NCBI GenBank assembly: GCA_018334775.1 | Contig: JAGXLJ010000048.1 | Coordinates: 1-7,621, forward strand | Length of the DNA: 7,621 nt | Origin: Halodesulfurarchaeum sp. | GTDB lineage: Archaea > Halobacteriota > Halobacteria > Halobacteriales > Halobacteriaceae | Direction of reading: 5' to 3' | Shown here: one piece after another, positions 1 through 5,534 of the stretch | Layout: each line of letters opens with the position of its first letter | Numbering within the stretch: position 1 is the stretch's first letter | The notes under the pieces: generated by a model | Told to the model about the DNA's origin: nothing | What the model saw: the letters and a program-made list of their open reading frames with translations, nothing else | The model's database searches: none | Made by a program: the position numbers and the translations under genes

Positions 1-40
1 CAGCGGTGCGTTTTTGCGGAGGGCCCCCATCCACTCGTGT

Positions 41-820
41 ATGGCCGGGCCCCCCGAAATCCTTGTGACGAACGACGACGGAATCGAGAGTTCAGGTATA
101 CGGGCCCTGGTCGAGGAACTGTCGTCGGTCGGGTCGGTTACCGTCGTCGCACCTGCGGACAACCAGAGTGCCGTCGGCCGCGCCAGTTCGCGGGAAGTCC
201 GGGTGCAGGAAACGGACCTGGGATATGCGATTGAGGGGACCCCGGTCGACTGTGTGGTCGCCGGAATCGGGTCGCTAGCTCCCTATCCTGACGTCGTGGT
301 CGCCGGGATCAACAAAGGAGCTAACCTTGGGATGTACGTCCTCGGTCGGTCAGGGACGGTGAGTGCGGCCGTGGAGGCTGCGTTCTTCGACGTCCCGGCG
401 ATCGCCACCTCGTTGTATCTTCCCGACGAAATGTGGAAACGCCAGTTGAAACAATCGGACTACGAACACGCCGCCACGGCGACCCGCCATCTCGTGGAGG
501 AAAGCCTCGGAAGCGGTGTCTTCGAGGACGCCGATTATCTAAATCTGAACGCCCCGGACCCAGATATGGTTCCAGACGGAATGCGGGTCACACGCCCATC
601 GCGGGCCTACGACATGACGGCCGAACGCGATGGGACATGGGTCTCGTTGAAAGACCGGATGTGGCAGCGTATGGAAACCCGGAGCCTTTCCGACGGTCCG
701 GAAACCGACCGGCGAGCGGTCGTTGAGGGCCACGTTAGCGTATCGGCACTTACTGCTCCGCACACGCCCGAGGGACAAGGGTCTCTTGAAACCGTTGTAT
801 CTCGATATCAATCCGAGTAA
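41..820 (+). CDS. surE: SurE 5'/3'-nucleotidase (survival protein SurE)
   Basis: SurE enzymes are cytoplasmic, divalent-metal-dependent phosphatases that remove phosphate from nucleoside monophosphates (some also cut short polyphosphate). The N-terminal signature TNDDGI is at residues 10-15, with D12 and D13 as metal ligands. The APADNQSAVGRAS stretch supplies S43, and AGINKGANLG supplies N91. Together these match the Asp-Asp-Ser-Asn metal site known from the family. SGTVSAA follows at about 104-110, with Arg before it where many members have Tyr. The 259-residue length is normal. The frame is also open from a TTG at 14, but the ATG at 41 leaves only a short lead before the first strand, as in homologues, so I chose it. 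The stop abuts the stop of the convergent chorismate mutase gene with no base between. The family assignment is firm; the physiological substrate cannot be read from sequence. Confidence 0.95.
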   Translation: MAGPPEILVTNDDGIESSGIRALVEELSSVGSVTVVAPADNQSAVGRASSREVRVQETDLGYAIEGTPVDCVVAGIGSLAPYPDVVVAGINKGANLGMYVLGRSGTVSAAVEAAFFDVPAIATSLYLPDEMWKRQLKQSDYEHAATATRHLVEESLGSGVFEDADYLNLNAPDPDMVPDGMRVTRPSRAYDMTAERDGTWVSLKDRMWQRMETRSLSDGPETDRRAVVEGHVSVSALTAPHTPEGQGSLETVVSRYQSE

Positions 821-1135
821 TTACCGATTTTCACGCTGTTCGACCTTGTTCAACTCGATGAGCAGTCGGAAAATCGCTTTGACCAGGTTGGCTTCGACGC
901 CGAACTGTTCGGCGTTCGACCCAGCCCGGTCCATAACGGCCTGTTCCTGTGATTCGTCGGTCGTCGGAAGGCCTTGCTCGGCTTTGACCTCCGCGATGGT
1001 GTCAGCCACGTACGTTCGCCTCGCGATCAGTTCCACGATGTCGCGATCGATCATTCGGATCTCCTCGCGGAGGTCCTCGAGTGACATTTCTTCGGTCGGC
1101 GTTTCGCCCGCTCGTGGTCCTATTGGATCGCTCAT
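821..1135 (-). CDS. Chorismate mutase, AroQ fold (monofunctional, archaeal type)
   Basis: Converts chorismate to prephenate, the first committed step to phenylalanine and tyrosine. The 104-residue all-helical protein aligns without gaps to the E. coli AroQ domain from memory: R23 (R11), R40 (R28), K51 (K39), D60 (D48), E64 (E52) and Q100 (Q88) are all in place, and N96 lies where E. coli has Ser84. The one active-site difference is Q63, where E. coli has Arg51. The first 16 residues are probably disordered, and a second Met at residue 17 (1085-1087) is an alternative start. I prefer the ATG at 1135 because it overlaps the stop of aroK as ATGA and has a GGAG motif 10 bases upstream (1146-1149), inside aroK, suggesting translational coupling. 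No prephenate dehydrogenase or dehydratase domain is fused to it. Confidence 0.9.
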   Translation of the reverse strand: MSDPIGPRAGETPTEEMSLEDLREEIRMIDRDIVELIARRTYVADTIAEVKAEQGLPTTDESQEQAVMDRAGSNAEQFGVEANLVKAIFRLLIELNKVEQRENR

Positions 1136-1980
1136 TCGATGATAGCTCCCTGTGATTGGGTGTGAGTTCGGATCGTCTGTCCAGTCCGGTCCGCCCAGCG
1201 CTCGACAACCGCATCGATTGCCGCTGCCTCACCGATAGCGACATAACTTGGCCCGGTCCCTGAAAGGGAGACGCCAGCGGCCTCCGGGAGGGCTTCGATC
1301 AGTGGTTCGCTGGGTTGTTCCAGAGCCGCCGCATAGGCAAACCCGTTGATGGTCATCGCCGTTTCGTAAGCCCCCGACTCGGCCAGGTTCTTGACCACGT
1401 TCGCGACAGGGGCGATGCGCTCACACCGCTCGACGTCGGCGTCGACGCTGAACCCCTGCTCCGGTGGCATCCAGATGCCCACGTCCCAGGTGACGGACTC
1501 CTGATCGATGAGCCTATCGGCCGTGTTGTCCGTTATCGTGAGTCCGCCGAGCATACTCGCACTCGCGTCGTCGAAGGCACCAGTGATCGTAACCCCGGCG
1601 GCTCGGGCTGCTTCAACCCCGAGTCTGGCAGCATCCTCGCGGTCCACCCTCTCTGCGGCGTCGAGGGCTGAGAGGGTTGCCAAGACCGTCGCGTTGGCTG
1701 CGGCACTCGAGCTCTTGAGCCCGGAGGCGAGTGGCACCTCACTTTCAGTCCGCACCGTTGCACCCTCGACATCGCCAAACCGTTCGAGTACGATTTCGAC
1801 CGTCTGTTCGATCAAGGAAGTATCAGCATCCGGTCGGTCGGCGATTTCACCTGTGACTTCGTCCCCGCCGAGAGAAACGTCGGCGGTTACGTACTTGTCG
1901 ATGGCAAAAGCCGACCCATAGCCCGTCGCCAGCGCGTTGAGCACTGTCCCGGCGGCGGGGGCCTGTGCACGTCCGTCCAT
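1132..1980 (-). CDS. aroK: Archaeal shikimate kinase (GHMP kinase family)
   Basis: Phosphorylates shikimate to shikimate-3-phosphate with ATP, the fifth step of the chorismate pathway. Archaea use a GHMP-superfamily enzyme unrelated to bacterial AroK. The 282-residue protein starts with a GHMP-like N-terminus (APAAGTVLNALATGYGSAFA), carries the ATP-loop motif PLASGLKSSSAAANA at 83-97, and has the C-terminal SLSGTGPSYVAIG motif at 238-250. The region around 135-146 (GAFDDASASMLGG) is the third typical block. These features and the length fit the archaeal shikimate kinase subfamily better than homoserine or mevalonate kinase, and the downstream chorismate mutase supports this. It is the first gene of a two-gene operon: its TGA overlaps the next ATG by four bases. 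The ATG at 1980 places the first strand close to the N-terminus as expected. Confidence 0.93.
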   Translation of the reverse strand: MDGRAQAPAAGTVLNALATGYGSAFAIDKYVTADVSLGGDEVTGEIADRPDADTSLIEQTVEIVLERFGDVEGATVRTESEVPLASGLKSSSAAANATVLATLSALDAAERVDREDAARLGVEAARAAGVTITGAFDDASASMLGGLTITDNTADRLIDQESVTWDVGIWMPPEQGFSVDADVERCERIAPVANVVKNLAESGAYETAMTINGFAYAAALEQPSEPLIEALPEAAGVSLSGTGPSYVAIGEAAAIDAVVERWADRTGQTIRTHTQSQGAIIE

Positions 1981-2003
1981 GCCCGCAGTTCAGCGAGGGC
2001 TCA

Positions 2004-2010
2004 CTTACGG
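2004..2010 (-). promoter_or_regulatory. Possible weak TATA element for aroK/chorismate mutase operon
   Basis: On the minus strand the bases read CCGTAAG, centred about 27 bases before the aroK ATG at 1980. This is the right spacing for a leaderless haloarchaeal promoter but a poor match to an AT-rich box. I see nothing better in the 83-base gap shared with the divergent gene, so this is only a candidate. Confidence 0.25.
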
Positions 2011-2033
2011 TTGCCGGTCCTGTGGAACGCGGG

Positions 2034-2041
2034 GCTTTTCT
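2034..2041 (+). promoter_or_regulatory. Probable TATA box of the DUF5796-like gene
   Basis: The bases GCTTTTCT stand out from a GC-rich background and are centred about 27 bases before the ATG at 2064. This is where the archaeal TATA box lies for a transcript beginning at or next to the start codon. No Shine-Dalgarno motif precedes this ATG, which agrees with leaderless translation. It is inferred from position and composition only. Confidence 0.42.
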
Positions 2042-2054
2042 TCCCGGATGGGAA
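2041..2054. repeat. Small perfect inverted repeat before the DUF5796-like gene
   Basis: TTCCC-GGAT-GGGAA: two five-base arms around a four-base spacer, lying between the probable TATA box (2034-2041) and the ATG at 2064. It is in the right place for a repressor operator. Five-base arms can arise by chance in 7.6 kb, so a regulatory role is only a suggestion. Confidence 0.3.
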
Positions 2055-2063
2055 ATTCCATCT

Positions 2064-2495
2064 ATGACTGCTCGTGGTGACGTCCCACCGAAACCACTGG
2101 GGGTGACGCTTGAGGAAGGCGGGATTTACGTCGACTATCAGGACAATCGACGGGTCTTCTACAACGGCATCCCCGAAATCGTCACGGGAACGTTGCGCTG
2201 TCGGCCGGGGAAGGACGTGCAAGTCCTGGTCACGAACGAATCGGAGACGGAGGGTGTGATGACCTACGTCAACGAACGCAAGACCGAGGACGGAATCCTT
2301 GAATCGAGTGGGGTGGGGCGGGTCTTTCTCGACTCGGGCGATACCATGGAAGTGTTCGATGGCGTCGTGGCCACCGTCGACGGCCTCGCTGTGGAAGTGT
2401 CTGTGGACATGTCGGTTATTGACGGTCGGGTCTTCGTGTTCGAGGAGGACGAACTCGGCGAGGAGATGTACGAACTCCGAGCCGAGGCGGACTGA
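2064..2495 (+). CDS. Conserved haloarchaeal protein of unknown function (DUF5796-like)
   Basis: A 143-residue acidic cytosolic protein with no signal peptide, membrane segment or catalytic motif that I can identify. From memory it resembles the haloarchaeal family DUF5796: an opening like PLGVTLEEGGIYVDY, a YNGIPE segment, a PGKDVQVLVT strand, TEGVMTYVNER, a GVGRVFLDSGD turn, and an acidic end DGRVFVFEEDELGEEMYEL. The alternation of short hydrophobic strands and turns suggests a mostly beta fold. The frame is open upstream to a GTG at 1965, but that would overlap the divergent aroK start and add low-complexity residues. The ATG at 2064 has a TATA-like box at leaderless spacing. Its TGA is directly followed by the stop of the convergent zinc-finger gene. 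Function unknown. Confidence 0.85.
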   Translation: MTARGDVPPKPLGVTLEEGGIYVDYQDNRRVFYNGIPEIVTGTLRCRPGKDVQVLVTNESETEGVMTYVNERKTEDGILESSGVGRVFLDSGDTMEVFDGVVATVDGLAVEVSVDMSVIDGRVFVFEEDELGEEMYELRAEAD

Positions 2496-2630
2496 TTACT
2501 GCAAGTAGGTTGGGTCCTCGGCGTCGCAGTTGACCTCGTGTTGGCTGGCTTCCTCCCGGTCGTCGAACATCATCCCGCATTTTTCGCAGACGTACCAGGT
2601 TGTGCCGTCCTTCGTCGTTTCCTCCACCAT
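2496..2630 (-). CDS. 44-residue C2HC zinc-finger microprotein (DUF7128-like)
   Basis: This short gene reads from the ATG at 2628-2630 to the TAA at 2496-2498. The product begins MVEETTKDGTTWYVCEKCG, continues through an acidic helix, and ends in CDAEDPTYLQ. C15 and C18 (CEKC) plus H31 and C35 (HEVNC) form one probable zinc site, CxxC-x12-HxxxC. The pattern and the NCDAEDP ending resemble a small haloarchaeal family I recall as DUF7128, though that name needs a profile search. A TATA-like CCTATACT lies 27 bases upstream of the start, consistent with leaderless expression. The gene is divergent from cdc48 across 73 bases and converges on the preceding gene with no base between the stops. Possible roles are a nucleic-acid or protein adaptor; none is established. 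Confidence 0.85.
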   Translation of the reverse strand: MVEETTKDGTTWYVCEKCGMMFDDREEASQHEVNCDAEDPTYLQ

Positions 2631-2652
2631 AGTCGTATGTCTCGTCCCAGGC

Positions 2653-2660
2653 AGTATAGG
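2653..2660 (-). promoter_or_regulatory. Probable TATA box of the zinc-finger microprotein gene
   Basis: On the minus strand the bases read CCTATACT, centred about 27 bases before the ATG at 2630. This is the best AT-rich, TATA-like match in the window and has ideal leaderless spacing. It faces away from the cdc48 promoter only about 20 bases further along. Confidence 0.58.
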
Positions 2661-2674
2661 CATTCCCCCGCCAC

Positions 2675-2684
2675 CCTTTTTTCC
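2675..2684 (+). promoter_or_regulatory. Probable TATA box of cdc48
   Basis: A run of six T (CCTTTTTTCC) is centred about 25 bases upstream of the cdc48 ATG at 2704, in a GC-rich stretch, and is consistent with an archaeal TATA element for a leaderless or near-leaderless transcript. Archaeal terminators are also T-runs. Since no + strand gene ends just upstream, the promoter reading is preferred. Confidence 0.42.
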
Positions 2685-2703
2685 GTCGGCCCGAAGTCAC
2701 TCC

Positions 2704-4791
2704 ATGAACGGGACACAGGACGCAGAGGCCGTGCTCAGGGAGGCCCGGTCGCGAGATGCAGGGCAGGGCGTGATCAGGGTTTCCCGGGGCCTGATGCGCG
2801 AACTGGGCGTTCTCAGTGGGGAAACTGTCCGTATCGCCGGCGAGTCTGAGACCGTTGCCCGTGTTTGGCCCGGTCGCGATTCGCTCGGTCGAAACGAGAT
2901 TCGAGCAGACGGGGAAGTTCGGGCCAACGCGAACGCGGCAATCGGGGACCACCTGACGCTCAGTCCCGTGGATCTCGTCGATGCTGATTCGGTTACCGTC
3001 GTTCCGACCGCAGACCCTGGGCGCGATCGTGAGGTCATCGAACGCACGCTTGAGACTAGCCTGACGAACCGGTCGGTTCGCACGGGCCAGCAAGTCAAAG
3101 TCGATTCCCTCGGGGACGTTGGCGAGTTCCAGGTGACCGAAACTGAACCGAAAGGTCCGGTTCGGATCACCGAAAACACGACACTTACTGTCGACGATTC
3201 GGCGGTTTCGTCGACGGGGGTCGGGGTTACCTACGAGGATATCGGGGGTCTTGGGCCGGAACTGGAGTCCGTCCGAGAATTGGTTGAAGCCCCCTTGGCC
3301 AACCCTGGACTTTTCCGACGACTGGGTATCGACCCGCCGAAAGGGGTCCTCTTGTACGGCCCACCAGGTACCGGGAAAACTCGGATCGCCAGAGCGGTCG
3401 CCAACGAAGCGGACGCGCATTTCACGTCTGTTTCCGGCCCTGAGATCGTCCAGAAGTACAAGGGCGAGTCTGAGCAACGGATTCGCGAGGTGTTCGAAGA
3501 AGCCCGATCTGAAGCTCCGAGCGTCATCTTTTTCGACGAACTCGACGCCATAGCCGGGAAGCGTGATGGCGGGGGCGACATGGAGAACCGTATCGTCGCG
3601 CAGTTGCTTTCGGAACTCGACGGCCTCGAAGCCCGGGGGGAGGTCGTCGTCATGGGTGCGACGAACCGGGTCGATGCGATCGACCCTGCACTCCGGCGTC
3701 CGGGTCGGTTCGATCGGGAGGTCCAGATTGGTGTCCCAGATCGGGATGGGCGCGAAGAGATCCTCCGAATACATACCCGCGGAATGCCCCTGGGAGAGAA
3801 CGTCGATCTGGGGGCGCTGGCTGACCGGACCCATGGGTTCGTCGGGGCCGATCTCCAGGCACTCGTCGTCGAAGCGGCGATGGATTCACTGGCCAGGTAT
3901 CGGGACGAGGAAACCGCGGAGCTCCAGGTGGAACGTCCGGATCTCGAACGGGCCCTCTCACGAGTTGAACCCTCCGCAATGCGAGAGTTCGTTGCCGAAA
4001 TCCCCGAAACAGCTTTCGGGGACGTCGGGGGTCTCGAGGGGGTCAAACAGTCACTTAGGGAAGCCGTGGAGTGGCCTCGAACGCATCGGGACCTCTTCGA
4101 CGCGACTGATACTGACCCGCCGACGGGAATTCTTCTCCATGGGCCACCGGGGACGGGGAAGACCATGCTCGCCCGGGCGGTGGCGAGCGAAAGTGGCGTG
4201 AACTTTGTTCGGGTCGCCGGTCCGGAACTGTTCGACCGCTACGTCGGTGAGTCCGAACGAGCCGTCCGGGAACTCTTCGAACGGGCGCGACAGGCCGCCC
4301 CGACAGTCGTGTTCCTTGATGAACTGGACGCAATTGCCGGTCGTCGTGGTGACACCCAGGAGGTCACGGAGCGGGTGGTCTCCCAACTCCTCACGGAACT
4401 CGATGGAGCCGCGGACGATCCGAACCTGATCGTGCTCGGTGCAACGAACCGATACGATGCGATCGACACTGCACTGCTTCGGCCCGGCCGACTCGAACGC
4501 CATGTCCACGTTCCAGAACCCGACCGAGAAGCGCGACGGAAGATCCTCGAAGTCAAAACCGGGTCAAAGCCCCTCGACCAAGAGGTCGATGTTACTGCCA
4601 TGGCCGGCGATTTGGACGGATATACCGGGGCTGACATCGAGGCCCTGGTCCGGGAAGCCTCTATGCGGGCGATCCGTGAGGGGGTCGAGACCGAAGAGAC
4701 GGAGCCTGGTGACATCCAACTCACGACGGCTCATTTCTCGGACGCGATGTCGATTGTCGACCCGTCGAACGCCCCGTCTGGGGCGGACTGA
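2704..4791 (+). CDS. cdc48: Cdc48/VAT-type AAA+ ATPase (two AAA rings)
   Basis: A 695-residue protein unfoldase of the Cdc48/p97/VAT family; such hexamers thread proteins through a central pore and can feed the proteasome. The N domain (about 5-185) opens with the double-psi barrel typical of the family. D1 has Walker A GPPGTGKT at 219-226, Walker B IFFDE at 275-279, sensor-1 N321, and the RRPGR arginine-finger block at 331-335. D2 has Walker A at 480-487, Walker B D539/E540, sensor-1 N582 and RPGR at 593-596. The pore loops carry aromatic residues in both rings (Y252 in YKG, Y513 in YVG), so both rings look active. The frame is open upstream, but the ATG at 2704 fits the N-domain start and the TATA spacing. 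Haloarchaea carry several Cdc48 paralogues; this one is slightly short and ends soon after D2, without a long C-terminal tail. The paralogue class is not assigned. Confidence 0.95.
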   Translation: MNGTQDAEAVLREARSRDAGQGVIRVSRGLMRELGVLSGETVRIAGESETVARVWPGRDSLGRNEIRADGEVRANANAAIGDHLTLSPVDLVDADSVTVVPTADPGRDREVIERTLETSLTNRSVRTGQQVKVDSLGDVGEFQVTETEPKGPVRITENTTLTVDDSAVSSTGVGVTYEDIGGLGPELESVRELVEAPLANPGLFRRLGIDPPKGVLLYGPPGTGKTRIARAVANEADAHFTSVSGPEIVQKYKGESEQRIREVFEEARSEAPSVIFFDELDAIAGKRDGGGDMENRIVAQLLSELDGLEARGEVVVMGATNRVDAIDPALRRPGRFDREVQIGVPDRDGREEILRIHTRGMPLGENVDLGALADRTHGFVGADLQALVVEAAMDSLARYRDEETAELQVERPDLERALSRVEPSAMREFVAEIPETAFGDVGGLEGVKQSLREAVEWPRTHRDLFDATDTDPPTGILLHGPPGTGKTMLARAVASESGVNFVRVAGPELFDRYVGESERAVRELFERARQAAPTVVFLDELDAIAGRRGDTQEVTERVVSQLLTELDGAADDPNLIVLGATNRYDAIDTALLRPGRLERHVHVPEPDREARRKILEVKTGSKPLDQEVDVTAMAGDLDGYTGADIEALVREASMRAIREGVETEETEPGDIQLTTAHFSDAMSIVDPSNAPSGAD
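4770..4785. repeat. GC-rich hairpin at the end of cdc48
   Basis: CGCCCC-GTCT-GGGGCG is a perfect six-base-pair inverted repeat with a four-base loop, lying in the last codons of cdc48 just before its TGA (4789-4791). RNA from it should fold stably. No T-run follows, so it does not look like a classic terminator; an effect on RNA stability at the 3' end is possible. In a GC-rich genome it may be chance. Confidence 0.3.
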
Positions 4792-4823
4792 CCACGGTCC
4801 CGTCTGGAGCCCGTGTCTGGCCC

Positions 4824-4842
4824 ATCGAAACCGACATCTACT
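4824..4842 (+). promoter_or_regulatory. Possible promoter for the HAD gene
   Basis: The 77-base gap after cdc48 contains ATCGAAACC, resembling a transcription factor B recognition element, followed by the modestly AT-rich ATCTACT about 30 bases before the ATG at 4869. The arrangement is plausible for a separate haloarchaeal promoter with a leader of a few bases. The TATA match is weak, and read-through from cdc48 is equally possible. Confidence 0.3.
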
Positions 4843-4868
4843 CCAGTCGGTCGGTGTGATTGAGTGGT

Positions 4869-5522
4869 ATGAGTCGGGCTGTCGTCTTCGACATGGATGG
4901 GGTGATCGTCGACACGGAACAGTACTGGGTCGAAGCCGAGCGAGATATTCTCGACACGGCGTTACCGGCGGGCCACGGCGTCGACCCCCACGAGATAACG
5001 GGCATCAACGTCCACGAGCAGTACGAAATCCTGGAAGCGAACCACGAATTGCAGGTTTCGCAGGAGGAGTATTTCGACCTCTTCGATTCGGAAGCCGAAG
5101 GCGTCTACGAACAGGCCGACCTTCTGACCGGGTTTCACGATCTCCTGGATCGGTTGGAAGACCGTGCGGTCCCGATCGGACTCGCCACCTCCTCCTATCC
5201 CCGCTGGATCGACATCGTTTTCGAAACCCACGATCTCGGGGATCGGTTCGAACACGTGTTGAGCGCGGCGAATCTCGATGGCCCTGGCAAACCCGAACCG
5301 TTGATCTACGAAACCATCGCAGAGCGTCTCGGCGTCTCAGGCGAGGAACTATTGGTTGTGGAAGACTCCGAGAATGGCATTGCGGCTGCCGCTGCGGCCG
5401 GTGCGTACACTATCGCATACGCGCCGCACGGAACAGCAGACGACACTGATCGGTCGCCAGCCGACGAAGTCCTCGGGAGTTCTGAAGAACTTCGTGAATC
5501 GATGTTGCAACCGTTCGAGTAA
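4869..5522 (+). CDS. HAD-superfamily hydrolase (phosphatase / beta-phosphoglucomutase-like)
   Basis: A 217-residue cytosolic HAD enzyme of subfamily I with an alpha-helical cap between the first two core motifs. Motif I FDMDGVIVD gives the nucleophile D8 and the general acid/base D10. Motif II is LATSS (T107/S108), motif III is K141 in GKPEP, and motif IV is VVEDSENG with E165/D166 for magnesium, followed by an Ala-rich helix typical of this subfamily. All catalytic residues are present. Members remove phosphate from sugar phosphates, phosphoglycolate or similar small molecules, or act as phosphomutases; the substrate cannot be assigned here. The ATG at 4869 puts the first strand at residue 4, as usual; a TTG three codons upstream is less likely. 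It follows cdc48 in the same direction and converges on lhr with 12 bases between the stops. Confidence 0.92.
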   Translation: MSRAVVFDMDGVIVDTEQYWVEAERDILDTALPAGHGVDPHEITGINVHEQYEILEANHELQVSQEEYFDLFDSEAEGVYEQADLLTGFHDLLDRLEDRAVPIGLATSSYPRWIDIVFETHDLGDRFEHVLSAANLDGPGKPEPLIYETIAERLGVSGEELLVVEDSENGIAAAAAAGAYTIAYAPHGTADDTDRSPADEVLGSSEELRESMLQPFE

Positions 5523-5534
5523 GGGTCCGACCGA

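Noticed and set aside
1..30. Possible start of a leftward gene (ATG on the minus strand at 28-30)
   Set aside because: Only ten codons are visible before the window edge, so nothing supports it as coding. The T-rich 11-15 could equally be part of the surE promoter.
14..40. Upstream TTG extension of surE
   Set aside because: It would add nine residues not expected before the first strand; the ATG at 41 matches the family N-terminus better.
1965..2063. GTG-initiated extension of the DUF5796-like gene
   Set aside because: It would overlap the divergent aroK start, cross the probable promoter, and add residues unlike the family.
2530..2703. N-terminal extension of cdc48 to an upstream ATG
   Set aside because: The added segment is hydrophobic and is the antisense of the zinc-finger gene and its promoter; the N domain begins properly from 2704.
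2416..3834. 472-codon open frame on the minus strand opposite cdc48
   Set aside because: It overlaps the well-supported cdc48, the zinc-finger gene and the 3' end of the DUF5796-like gene, shows no domain, and has an Arg/Pro-rich composition unlike the acidic real genes. It is a shadow of GC-rich coding sequence.
3231..4166. 311-codon minus-strand frame rich in Ser and Arg inside cdc48
   Set aside because: The composition is the typical antisense of a GC-rich acidic gene, with no recognisable family and no promoter or start context.
4792..4868. A small gene or RNA in the gap between cdc48 and the HAD gene
   Set aside because: No frame with a start and plausible composition and no tRNA-like or riboswitch-like structure is seen; only a weak promoter candidate.
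4439..5449. 336-codon plus-strand frame spanning the cdc48 3' end and most of the HAD gene
   Set aside because: It is very rich in Arg and overlaps two firm genes in another frame; an out-of-frame shadow.
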